Origin: Campylobacteraceae bacterium
GTDB lineage: Bacteria; Campylobacterota; Campylobacteria; Campylobacterales; Sulfurovaceae
DNA: 59,100 bases
Direction of reading: 5' to 3'
NCBI GenBank assembly: GCA_027068975.1
Contig: JALXFN010000063.1
Coordinates: forward strand, 1 to 59,100
The number at the start of each line of letters is the position of its first letter. Position 1 is the first letter of the stretch. Below are positions 35,882-43,866 of the stretch, one piece after another. The translations under genes were made by a program, and so were the position numbers. Below the pieces are notes generated by a model. That model worked only from the letters and a program-made list of their open reading frames with translations. It had not been told where the DNA came from and did not search any database.

Positions 35882-35962
35882 TTAAAGACTAAGCAGGAAA
35901 AAAGAGAGAAGGAGAGCAGAAAATCTTTGAGGGGTTTGTGTGGTGTATGAAAATGGTTTCAT
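35882..35962 (-). CDS. Candidate 26-residue small ORF
   Basis: A short frame with a strong AAAAGGAGA ribosome site six bases before the ATG. The product begins MKPFSYTTQTPQRF and ends in a hydrophobic tail (SALLLSFFLLSL). The ribosome site itself pairs with the end of the ORF: AAGGAGAGCA at 35909-35918 is the exact complement of 35965-35974, so a 10-bp stem could hide the start site. It lies 64 bp after the PEBP gene on the same strand, before REP pair B. It could be a leader peptide, a tiny membrane protein, or simply an RNA structure. Confidence 0.35.
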   Translation of the reverse strand: MKPFSYTTQTPQRFSALLLSFFLLSL

Positions 35963-36026
35963 GATGCTCTCCTTTTATTTTGTTATTGAAAGTGTAGTAG
36001 ATTTTTAGATATTTGTCAAATCTATC

Positions 36027-36560
36027 CTATTTATCACGCCCATAATAAGAGACCATAGTCGCTTTTTCAAGTACATGTTGGTTTATCATATACCCTACCA
36101 AGGCACTGTCACTCTTTTCCTTGACATCCAACTCTTCAACATCTAAAGCATAAACTGTAAAAATATAAGTATGGTCTCTATCTCCTTTTGGAGGACAAGC
36201 CCCACCAAAACCTGTAGCACTAAAATCAGTCATCGTCTCTACTGCACCTTTAGGTAATTTTCCCTGTGCTGATGCATCTGAACTTACACCTTTGGTCTCT
36301 TTTGGAATATTTACAACCAACCAATGCCACCATCCAGAACCTGTTGGTGCATCAGGGTCATAGACTGTAATAGCAAAAGATTTTGTTCCTTTAGGAGCAT
36401 CTCTCCAATGTAACTCTGGTGAGATGTTTTTTCCTGAACATCCAGAACTATTAAATACTTGATTATTACTTAATTGTCCTTCTAAATCATTACTCTGCAA
36501 AGTAAAACTACCTGCCATTAAACCTGATGCCATTAATGCTGTTAAAATAATTTGTTTCAT
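36027..36560 (-). CDS. PEBP-family (YbhB/YbcL-type) periplasmic protein
   Basis: 177 residues with a signal peptide (MKQIILTALMASGLMAG) and a phosphatidylethanolamine-binding-protein domain: NISPELHWRDAPKGTKSFAITVYDPDAPTG, then WWHWLVVNIP, and GACPPKGDRDHTYIFTVYAL, which carry the anion-binding Asp-Pro-Asp and His residues. Bacterial members are called Raf-kinase-inhibitor-like, but no kinase role is known; they are probably small-ligand binding. Monocistronic by spacing, with about 128 bp upstream to the next gene. Confidence 0.9.
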   Translation of the reverse strand: MKQIILTALMASGLMAGSFTLQSNDLEGQLSNNQVFNSSGCSGKNISPELHWRDAPKGTKSFAITVYDPDAPTGSGWWHWLVVNIPKETKGVSSDASAQGKLPKGAVETMTDFSATGFGGACPPKGDRDHTYIFTVYALDVEELDVKEKSDSALVGYMINQHVLEKATMVSYYGRDK

Positions 36561-36688
36561 GTATAATCCTTCTTTTTATTTTTGACATGATAGCTAAATT
36601 AGAAAGAGAAAAATATAATAAATGGTGCAAATAGTATTGGTTTTATTTTAACCAACAAGATAAAAAACTATACTTCCACCGAAATCTA

Positions 36689-37279
36689 CTACGACATCCC
36701 TTTAACTTCTACTCTCCGACGAACAAAAACCATAAATATAAAAGCAATGGTAGAGACATCTAGTGTAATAGGAAAAAGTAAAGTTGTTAGACTATACTCT
36801 TCAAGTGCCATCAGTGCAAAAACATCTTTAAATACCATCATCATAAAAAAGCTCAACTGCTCTTCAAAGGGAAAGTGATATGCTTTTTTAAACGTAGGAA
36901 TAAAACCCAATGTATCAATAATGCTTAACAAGATAACAGCATTAAGAGCCGAATCGGTCATGTACCAAAGAGGAATGGCACAAAGGGCTAAAGTAAAAAA
37001 GAGCCAATCACTTCTAGTAATGACATCGAGTGAAACTTTTTTATAGGCTAGAAAAGCAATAAAAAAGCAGACAGATGCAGAAACCCCCACAGAATAAGTA
37101 CCCACACCCCCTTTGCTAGAGAGCATAGCAAAAAAGACTATTGAGGTGGTCATACCCCAAATAATCCATGAAAAAAGATGAGGTTTTGTCTCATTATTTA
37201 AAATGCTTCTTATATAGGGAAAATAGGCAATAAGAACTAGGATTATAGCAATAGTACTATAGATTTGTTTCGGTTCGAT
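36689..37279 (-). CDS. PQ-loop-like multi-helix membrane protein, probable AUC start
   Basis: 196 residues in six or seven hydrophobic helices. The N-terminal helix ends YFPYIRSILNNETKPHLFSWIIWG, and a second phrase IIDTLGFIPTFKKAYHFPFEE occupies the equivalent place in the second half. This repeat resembles PQ-loop/SemiSWEET-type proteins, but no substrate can be named. The usual frame from the ATG at 37153 would remove the first helix and half of the conserved loop. The frame stays open upstream to an in-frame TAA, with no ATG, GTG or TTG on the way. A codon ATC follows AAGGA at exactly the right distance (six bases) and precedes the EPKQIYS coding sequence, so I place the start there. Confidence 0.75.
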   Translation of the reverse strand: MEPKQIYSTIAIILVLIAYFPYIRSILNNETKPHLFSWIIWGMTTSIVFFAMLSSKGGVGTYSVGVSASVCFFIAFLAYKKVSLDVITRSDWLFFTLALCAIPLWYMTDSALNAVILLSIIDTLGFIPTFKKAYHFPFEEQLSFFMMMVFKDVFALMALEEYSLTTLLFPITLDVSTIAFIFMVFVRRRVEVKGMS

Positions 37280-37337
37280 GGGGGTTCCTTTTTATAAAGT
37301 ATCTTAATACTTTAACAAAAAAAAGATAAAATAATAT

Positions 37338-38273
37338 ATGACAACACAAGAGCGACTACTGTACATTATTGAGAGGGTCTCAAAAGAGCCATGTTCTACT
37401 CAAAAACTTACCCAAGAGATTTTTGAGACAACAGAGAAAAATAAACAACGCCTTATTCAGATGGATATTAGTCTATTAAAAAAACATTTTAAAGATAAAA
37501 TGGTTACTGTCTCAAACAGACATAAATTTATAGAAGTCCCTTACTTTATCAAAAACATTACAACTACCGATGGAATCAAGATGAAAGAGTTGATTGAGTT
37601 TATGATGGTTTTTGATAACAAAATGCTCTCTATGTTTGAAAAAGAAGAGCCTCTACTCATTAAAAAGCTTAGAGAGGATATTAAGAGTATCTATCTGATT
37701 TATGAACCCCCTTTAGAGATACTTAACTCTGTTTTCTTAGAGGATATAAAAAGAGCCATTAAAGGTAAACGCTATGTTACACTAACTTATGAGAGTAATA
37801 TGTTTGAAACGTATACTGATATACAGATACACCGTATTATCTACGCTAGTGGGAACTGGTATATTGCTATTCATGACTCTAATTGGGAGAAAAAATATAA
37901 TCTTTTGCGTATCAATTTTATTAAAAGTCTAAAACTAGAGTCAAAAACTTTTCATAGAGACATAGAGATAGAAAAAGCCATTGACAATTTCCAATCACTC
38001 TTTACTAAGCCTGATGCTGAGCCTTTTGAGGTGATTGTAGAGGTCTCTTCTAAAATTATGAGACACTTTAAACACAAAAAGCATCTAAAATCTCAAAAGA
38101 TTATAGAGGAGAGTAAAAGAGGATTGAGGATTAGTTATGAGGTTACAGACCCTTTGGTGATTATACCACTTATAAAGCAGTGGATGCCATATATTAAGGT
38201 TATATCTCCTAAGCACATTAAAGAGCAAATTACTAAAGATGCAGAGCTTTTTTTAGAGTTGCACAAGGGGTAA
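37338..38273 (+). CDS. WYL-domain transcriptional regulator
   Basis: 311 residues: an N-terminal winged helix-turn-helix (1-65), a linker, a WYL domain (about 130-205) with RAIKGKRYVTLTYES and ASGNWYIAIHD (Trp174-Tyr175-Ile176), and a C-terminal WCX-like extension (230-305). WYL proteins bind ligands or nucleic acid through the WYL domain and often control defence or stress genes. The next gene starts three bases later with a strong ribosome site, so this regulator and the TAXI membrane protein form one operon. No ribosome site precedes the ATG; a GATAAAAT box ends six bases before it, so the message may be leaderless. Confidence 0.88.
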   Translation: MTTQERLLYIIERVSKEPCSTQKLTQEIFETTEKNKQRLIQMDISLLKKHFKDKMVTVSNRHKFIEVPYFIKNITTTDGIKMKELIEFMMVFDNKMLSMFEKEEPLLIKKLREDIKSIYLIYEPPLEILNSVFLEDIKRAIKGKRYVTLTYESNMFETYTDIQIHRIIYASGNWYIAIHDSNWEKKYNLLRINFIKSLKLESKTFHRDIEIEKAIDNFQSLFTKPDAEPFEVIVEVSSKIMRHFKHKKHLKSQKIIEESKRGLRISYEVTDPLVIIPLIKQWMPYIKVISPKHIKEQITKDAELFLELHKG

Positions 38274-38276
38274 GAG

Positions 38277-39680
38277 ATGTTTAAGCTATTTAAAGAAAAA
38301 CCCATGAAGAGACTTCAAAAAAAAATAGATGGAGGAGAGTCTGCCTTAGCTATCATTAATGAGATAGAGAAGATGGACATTCATAAAAATCCTTTAGAAT
38401 CCATCAATACTCTCTTTTCTATAACTGAATCACTTCTAAAGAGAGTTTTAGACAACAATAAGCCATGTGGTAAAAACATAAGCCTCTACCATAGTAAAAA
38501 CAGTAACACCATTATTAACCTTCAGCAGATTCAAAAAGCCATCTCAATTAGACATGAGACAACCCATGCACTCTTAGTAAGAGATGTTATAAAAACAGAC
38601 TTTGCTATCCATACTTATATTAAATATATACGAATTATTGCTTATGAAAACAATATTGATTTAGATGACTTTATTCTCTCTCCTAGAACAGAAGATTCTA
38701 TAAAGAAAATATCATTACAAAGTACAAAAAAAAGAGATTTATTGATAATGGTAAGTTTAATTTTTCTACTATTCTATTTTTCTTTCTTTTATAAGGTACT
38801 AAATCCTAAATTTTTAACAGGCTCTTCTTTGGGAACTTATTATCCAATTGCACAAGATATAAAAAAGTTAATTGCTCCTCATCTACTGGTTTTAGAGACA
38901 GAAGGCTCAATGGACAATATGAAGCGTATTGGATTGAGCAAGGAGAATGAGTTTCTAATTGCATTTGTTCAAAATGATGTTTTGAAATACTTATCTAAAG
39001 AGGCTCGTTCTGGTGATATGGAGAGACAAAAAATATTAAATAAAACCAAAGTGCTTATGCCCATTCACAGTGGAGAGATTCATATTTTAGTTAGAGAAGA
39101 CAATTTAGATATTAAAAATTTTAGAGATTTAAAAGATAAAAAAATTAGTATTGGGATGAGAAATTCTGGTACATCTATCACAGCAAAGTCACTCTATTTT
39201 AAACTCTTTCATGAAGAGATAGATAAAGTTTACCAACCCTATTATGAAGCTTTAAAAGCCCTAAGAGATAGAAGTATTGATGCTATTGTTTTAACAGGAG
39301 GGCAACCGTTATCTAAACTCAACAAAGATACAAGTGCTGTTCGATTGCTCTCCTATGAAGGAGAGCCTTTAGATGGATATAGTGTATCTTATATAAAAAA
39401 GAACTCCTATCCTTGGCTAAAACAAGAGAAGATTAGAACTCTATCTGTTCAATCTTTTATTGTAACCAATATTACCTCAAACAGGGAGAGTCTTCTCTAC
39501 CTTAAAGAGTATCTTAAAAAGTTAAAAGAGTATAAAGTCAATATAAGAAACAACAAAAATATAAAAGTCACCCACCCTAAATTGAAAGATTTAGCCCAAA
39601 AGAGATGTCTTCCTCCTCTACCTACAGGCTTAGAGTACCATCAATTTGTAAAATGGGATACTCCTTGGTGTAAAAAGTAG
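38277..39680 (+). CDS. Membrane-anchored TAXI-type receptor with cytoplasmic HEPN-like domain
   Basis: 467 residues in three parts. Residues 1-150 are cytoplasmic and helical, with IRHETTHALL (Arg92-x4-His97), the spacing of the HEPN RNase motif R-x4-6-H. Residues 154-173 form one transmembrane helix. Residues about 176-467 are a TAXI-family (TRAP-associated extracytoplasmic immunogenic) solute-binding domain starting TGSSLGTYYPIAQDI, with the lobe phrases KKISIGMRNSGTS and SIDAIVLTGG. No TRAP permease gene is nearby, so import is unlikely and ligand sensing is more plausible. It is co-transcribed with the WYL regulator. The HEPN call is tentative; the TAXI call is firm. Confidence 0.8.
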   Translation: MFKLFKEKPMKRLQKKIDGGESALAIINEIEKMDIHKNPLESINTLFSITESLLKRVLDNNKPCGKNISLYHSKNSNTIINLQQIQKAISIRHETTHALLVRDVIKTDFAIHTYIKYIRIIAYENNIDLDDFILSPRTEDSIKKISLQSTKKRDLLIMVSLIFLLFYFSFFYKVLNPKFLTGSSLGTYYPIAQDIKKLIAPHLLVLETEGSMDNMKRIGLSKENEFLIAFVQNDVLKYLSKEARSGDMERQKILNKTKVLMPIHSGEIHILVREDNLDIKNFRDLKDKKISIGMRNSGTSITAKSLYFKLFHEEIDKVYQPYYEALKALRDRSIDAIVLTGGQPLSKLNKDTSAVRLLSYEGEPLDGYSVSYIKKNSYPWLKQEKIRTLSVQSFIVTNITSNRESLLYLKEYLKKLKEYKVNIRNNKNIKVTHPKLKDLAQKRCLPPLPTGLEYHQFVKWDTPWCKK

Positions 39681-39682
39681 TA

Positions 39683-39703
39683 AAACGAAAATGATTTTCG
39701 TTT
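39683..39703 (+). terminator. Hairpin after the WYL/TAXI operon
   Basis: Perfect 10-bp inverted repeat AAACGAAAAT / ATTTTCGTTT around one base, directly after the TAXI stop codon. It ends in TTT but has no long T run; likely a terminator. Confidence 0.6.
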
Positions 39704-39726
39704 AGGATAATGCCCTGATTTTTTAA

Positions 39727-39930
39727 GACGCAGTATCATCAGGACTCTACAATGGAGAAAAAGCAGATTGGAACAAATGGATGGAGAAACCATTAACCAT
39801 GACCTCTATGGGTATGGCTGTTGCAACAGGAAAACTCCAATTTAAAACAGGAGACTTTAAAGCGATGATTAAGAATCTATCAATGGCAGGACCATTTATT
39901 AAAAGTTTTGGACTTATGACTAAAATTTAA
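39727..39930 (+). pseudogene. C-terminal remnant of an SCP2-like (sterol-carrier domain) gene
   Basis: A 67-residue open frame without a plausible start: a TAA lies directly before it and the first ATG is 18 codons in. The phrases GEKADWNKWMEKPLTM, ATGKLQFKTGDFKAMIKN and GPFIKSFGLMTKI follow the ending of SCP2 lipid-binding domains (a Trp-containing helix, GKLxxxGD, then a hydrophobic tail). The upstream part of the gene is absent, and the TAXI terminator lies where it should be. It therefore looks like the tail of a deleted gene. Confidence 0.65.
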
Positions 39931-39932
39931 TC

Positions 39933-39960
39933 TCTATTGTTCCTATAAAGGAACAATAGA
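39933..39960. terminator. Bidirectional terminator before ddl
   Basis: Perfect 11-bp inverted repeat TCTATTGTTCC / GGAACAATAGA with a 6-base loop, between the SCP2 remnant and the end of ddl. Confidence 0.8.
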
Positions 39961-39963
39961 ACA

Positions 39964-41010
39964 CTATTGAGTTTTCCCACCCTTAGCAGACTGAATAGAG
40001 TTAATATAAGAGTAATCTATCTTAATAGCTGACTCTTTTGGAAGATGTGATACTAAACGCTCTACCATCCCCTCAAAATCTGCAAAGAGATAGTTTGCCA
40101 TAGAACCAGGAATAGGATTAATTTCATTCAATAACACCTCACCATCAACGACAAAGAAATCACAACGTATAATTGCTCCCTCAAAGAGTGTTCCATAGAC
40201 CTTTTTAAAGCTCTCTTGAATAGCTGATTTTAACTCAGAACTTATAGAGGCATCTTCTACATCTCCATCACGTGAAAAGTCTAAATACTTCTTCTCAAAG
40301 TCTAAAAACTCCTCTTTGTTTGGCTCTTCCACAATAGATAGTTCAAATTCAGAAGTTTTACACCCTGCTTGGTTGTACTCTAAAACCCCATCAATAAATG
40401 GCTCTATAATTACTTGATTATCAAATTCAAAAGCAACATCTAAGGCATAGTCTAACTCATCAGCCGACTTAACAATAGAAACACCAATACTAGAACCAAG
40501 TCTTACAGGCTTAATAATCACAGGGTATTCAAGCTCGACATCACGACTATCAGAGCTGTTTAACACAGAGTAAGGAACTACTTTTACCCCTAAACTCTCT
40601 GCATAAAGCTTCGTATAAAGTTTGTTATACGAAAGTACCGATGCATCAACACGTGGAGATATATATGCTATGTCATTAAACTCTAACAATGAAGCTATTT
40701 TTCCATCTTCACCATCTCTACCGTGTATAAGGTTTAGAACAGTTCCTAAATTCTGCTCTTTAAGCCCCATCATTCCTACGGTACAAAAAGCACCTTTTTT
40801 AAGTAGTAGTTTTTTATCTTTCTTATATGCCCCATCAGAAAAATGATTTGACTTCATATTTTTAGCATCAACTAAATAGAACTCTCTATTGCTATCAACA
40901 AAAATAAAAGAGAGATTCGATTTTTTTAAAACTTTTTTTAGAGTAATCGCCGAAACGATAGAGATTTCATGCTCAAAACTAGAGCCACCAAAGAGTATTG
41001 CTATATTCAT
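39964..41010 (-). CDS. ddl: D-alanine--D-alanine ligase
   Basis: ATP-grasp enzyme making D-Ala-D-Ala for peptidoglycan. The 348 residues show FGGSSFEHEISIVSA at the N-terminus, the central IIKPVRLGSSIGVSIV ATP-binding lysine region, and the C-terminal RCDFFVVDGEVLLNEINPIPGSM with the metal-binding Asp, Glu and Asn. Length is normal for this phylum. The tyrosine/serine specificity region cannot be judged by eye. It ends at a terminator shared with the opposite strand. Confidence 0.96.
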   Translation of the reverse strand: MNIAILFGGSSFEHEISIVSAITLKKVLKKSNLSFIFVDSNREFYLVDAKNMKSNHFSDGAYKKDKKLLLKKGAFCTVGMMGLKEQNLGTVLNLIHGRDGEDGKIASLLEFNDIAYISPRVDASVLSYNKLYTKLYAESLGVKVVPYSVLNSSDSRDVELEYPVIIKPVRLGSSIGVSIVKSADELDYALDVAFEFDNQVIIEPFIDGVLEYNQAGCKTSEFELSIVEEPNKEEFLDFEKKYLDFSRDGDVEDASISSELKSAIQESFKKVYGTLFEGAIIRCDFFVVDGEVLLNEINPIPGSMANYLFADFEGMVERLVSHLPKESAIKIDYSYINSIQSAKGGKTQ

Positions 41011-41063
41011 TTGTTTTTGCCTTATAAATTATTAAATGTATTTTACCTTATTTGGCTTTATGC

Positions 41064-41069
41064 TATACT
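41064..41069 (+). promoter_or_regulatory. Extended -10 promoter box for the PAP2 gene
   Basis: TATACT preceded by TG and one base (TGCTATACT). The predicted transcript start near 41076 lies just before the first ATG (41079), which argues for the second ATG (41094) as the translation start. Confidence 0.55.
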
Positions 41070-41093
41070 TTCTAAAAAATGGATTTGAATATT

Positions 41094-41621
41094 ATGAAAA
41101 AACTTTTAGCTCTTAGCCTTATTTCTCTACTAAATCTCACACCTCTCTCTGCCAAAAGTAACACTGAGACATTAGGTGACATCTTAGCCGTTACTCTTCC
41201 TCTTGCTACTTATGAAACAACTATCTACAACCAAGACAAAGAGGGACAATCTCAATTTTATAAATCTTATAGAGCAACCATAGCTACGGCAGTTGTATTA
41301 AAATATGCCATAAAAGAAGAGAGACCAGATAAGAGTAATAATCGTTCTTTCCCTTCAGGACATACAGCAAGTGCTTTTGCAGGAGCAGGTTTTATTCATA
41401 AACACTATGGGTTAAAATATGCCATCGCTCCTTACATTTTAGCAACCTATACAGGCTATAGCCGTGTTCACTCCAACAAACATCATACTCATGATGTTAT
41501 TGCTGGAGCCACCATTGCCATGCTTTCTAATTGGTATTTTGTAAAGCCATATAAAAACTTAAAAATCTCTCCAACAGCTACTAATGAGTTTCAAGGAGTT
41601 AAAGTAAGTTACAAGTTTTAG
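41094..41621 (+). CDS. PAP2-family phosphatase, periplasmic
   Basis: 175 residues with a signal peptide ([20 protein letters not shown]) and the three PAP2 motifs: [21 protein letters not shown] and [14 protein letters not shown]. The catalytic His pair and Lys/Arg residues are therefore present. Apart from the N-terminus only two weakly hydrophobic segments are visible, fewer than in integral PAP2 enzymes. Lipid A or undecaprenyl pyrophosphate dephosphorylation are the usual roles in Gram-negative bacteria; the substrate is not decided. I choose the second ATG because of the promoter position. The last four bases overlap the end of ruvA. Confidence 0.85.
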   Translation: MKKLLALSLISLLNLTPLSAKSNTETLGDILAVTLPLATYETTIYNQDKEGQSQFYKSYRATIATAVVLKYAIKEERPDKSNNRSFPSGHTASAFAGAGFIHKHYGLKYAIAPYILATYTGYSRVHSNKHHTHDVIAGATIAMLSNWYFVKPYKNLKISPTATNEFQGVKVSYKF

Positions 41622-42178
41622 AATCTTTGCAACTTCTTAAGCCCCTGCTTCACCAATGAAGCAGTGTCTCCTGTTGCACCAGAAAGTGCTTTTCTTATCT
41701 GCTCTTTTTTAAAGCCTAAACTCTCCAATGCCAAAATAGCATCTGCCATGCCATTCTCTACAGCAACCGAGTCAGAGTTTCCATCGACAATAAAGTCTGC
41801 CAACTCTACCAAAATACGACTTGCAGCTTTTGGACCAATGCCTGGTACTCTCTTTAACAACCCCACATCTTTGTCTGCTACTACCCTAGCAAAGGTTTCA
41901 GGCACAAAGGTCGAACATGTAGCCATGGCAACTTTTGGACCTACACCATTGATTTTAATAAGGGTATCAAACATCTTTTTTTCATTGGCTTCCATAAAAC
42001 CAAAAAGTAAGTTAGCATCTTCACGAATAATCTGTGTTACTAAGAGTTTTATCCTACCCTCTTTTATGGCATTTGAAGTATTGACTGAGATATTTACTTC
42101 ATAGATAAGTCCGTTTACATTTAAATGTATAAATGTTGGGTCTTTTTTTTCTACTGTTCCTTCGATTCCAACTATCAT
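41618..42178 (-). CDS. ruvA: Holliday junction DNA helicase subunit RuvA
   Basis: Binds four-way junctions and loads RuvB. The 186 residues have the N-terminal OB fold ([23 protein letters not shown]), two helix-hairpin-helix motifs ([14 protein letters not shown], then [18 protein letters not shown]) and the small C-terminal RuvB-binding domain ([19 protein letters not shown]). The length is slightly below E. coli. No ruvB or ruvC is next to it. Confidence 0.96.
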   Translation of the reverse strand: MIVGIEGTVEKKDPTFIHLNVNGLIYEVNISVNTSNAIKEGRIKLLVTQIIREDANLLFGFMEANEKKMFDTLIKINGVGPKVAMATCSTFVPETFARVVADKDVGLLKRVPGIGPKAASRILVELADFIVDGNSDSVAVENGMADAILALESLGFKKEQIRKALSGATGDTASLVKQGLKKLQRF

Positions 42179-42318
42179 TTGACTCTCTTTTTATTTTAAT
42201 TTTTAAAGTATAGCCATTATATTTTAGAACTTATAAAAATATGACAAATTGTAATGTTATTTCTTTTTTGGTTATTTAGATAAAATTACATCAATCAAAA
42301 AAACTAAAGTAAATATAT

Positions 42319-43725
42319 ATGAAATTAAAATCAATATTCTCAAACAGCTTCGGTATCTTACTCTCTCGTATTACAGGTTTAGGTAGAAACACTCTTTTAG
42401 CCACAGCACTTGGTGCATCTGGCTACTCAGATATGTTCTTTGTTGCCTTTAAACTTGCCAATATGTTTCGGCGTATCTTTGCAGAGGGGGCATTTACTCA
42501 AGCATTTATGCCATCATTTGTAGATGCTAAACAAAAAGGTGTCTTTGCTACAGCCATTTTTATGCGTTTTATGCTCTTTATAGTCGCCATGTCACTGGTT
42601 GTAACCATTTTTCCTGAAATTGTTACCAAACTCCTAGCATGGAAGTGGGACGCAGATAAAATTGCACAAACAGCTCCCTTTACAGCCATTAACTTTTGGT
42701 ATTTAGACCTTATTTTTATGGTTACATTTATGGGAGCACTTCTACAATACAGAGAGCATTTTATTACTACAGCTATGTCTACTGCCCTACTTAATCTCTC
42801 TATGATTTCAGCCCTTTTACTCTTTATGCACTCTGAGCCTAAAACCATTATTTATGCCTTAAGTTTTTCGGTACTTATTGGTGGGCTTTTACAGGTGGCT
42901 ACCCATATTTATGCCCTAAAAAGATTTAATATGTTACGTCTGCTTATTGGTGGGTGGAAATATAGAGATAAAAAAGATATAACAGAAGAGAAAACCAAAT
43001 TTACTAAACTATTTCTCCCCTCAGTTTGGGGAAACTCTGCACCTCAATTTGCCTCTTATCTCGATACATTTTTAGCCTCATTTTTGATTACAGGCTCTAT
43101 CTCCTATCTATTTTATGCCAATCTACTTTTTCAACTACCTTTAGGACTCATTGCTATTGCTACAGCTTCTGCCCTATTTCCCTCTATCTCAAAAGCCCTA
43201 AGTCGTGGAGATGAAAAAGATGCCTACAGTAATTTAGCCAAAGCCTTTTGGCTCTTAGCCTTTCTACTGGGTATCTCTGCCTTAGGTGGAGTCATATTTG
43301 CTGAACCAATAGTATGGTTACTCTTTGAATATGGAAAATTTACCCCTGCTATGACTCATGACACAGCTAATGTACTTGCCATGTACATGGTTGGTCTGCT
43401 ACCCTATGGTTTTGCTAAACTCTTTTCTATGTTTCTCTATGCTTCACACAGACACACAAAAGCAGCTAAAATTGCCACCATAGCCCTAGTGGTAAACATG
43501 ATATTCTCTTTAATTCTAATGCAAAGCATGGGTGCAATGGGTCTAGCATTAGCAGGAAGTATTGGTGGTTGGACACTCTTTATCTTGACCATTAAAGAGG
43601 TAGGATTTAGTAGATTAATAGAGATTTTAAAATCCAAAAAGCTTATCTATCTCATAGTTACTTTAATTGGTTGTGCTATTCTATTTTGGTTTTTAAATGG
43701 TGTTTTGATGGGATGGATACGATAG
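42319..43725 (+). CDS. murJ: Lipid II flippase MurJ
   Basis: MOP-family carrier that moves lipid II across the inner membrane. The 468 residues have about 13-14 hydrophobic helices with the N-terminal signature SRITGLGRNTLLATALGASGYSDMFFVAFKLANMFRRIFAEGAFTQAF, including the arginines needed for flipping, and the central WGNSAPQFASYLDTFLASFL. A GATAAAAT box (TAAAAT at 42281-42286) is a possible -10. It probably shares a transcript with cysS-type genes only in other genomes; here the next gene is 141 bp away. Confidence 0.95.
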   Translation: MKLKSIFSNSFGILLSRITGLGRNTLLATALGASGYSDMFFVAFKLANMFRRIFAEGAFTQAFMPSFVDAKQKGVFATAIFMRFMLFIVAMSLVVTIFPEIVTKLLAWKWDADKIAQTAPFTAINFWYLDLIFMVTFMGALLQYREHFITTAMSTALLNLSMISALLLFMHSEPKTIIYALSFSVLIGGLLQVATHIYALKRFNMLRLLIGGWKYRDKKDITEEKTKFTKLFLPSVWGNSAPQFASYLDTFLASFLITGSISYLFYANLLFQLPLGLIAIATASALFPSISKALSRGDEKDAYSNLAKAFWLLAFLLGISALGGVIFAEPIVWLLFEYGKFTPAMTHDTANVLAMYMVGLLPYGFAKLFSMFLYASHRHTKAAKIATIALVVNMIFSLILMQSMGAMGLALAGSIGGWTLFILTIKEVGFSRLIEILKSKKLIYLIVTLIGCAILFWFLNGVLMGWIR

Positions 43726-43866
43726 AGTACAATCAGCATCGAACCCTACGGAATATCTTTAAATTTTCAAATTAAAAAAATAGATATTTCTAAACTCATT
43801 TTTCTAAAAACTAAGTCCTATCTAATCCATCTTTTACTATATTTCATTAAAAAAAAGGTTAACCTT

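Noticed and set aside
40622-40846. Plus-strand frame opposite ddl
   Set aside because: Antisense shadow of the conserved ligase gene, with no ribosome site.
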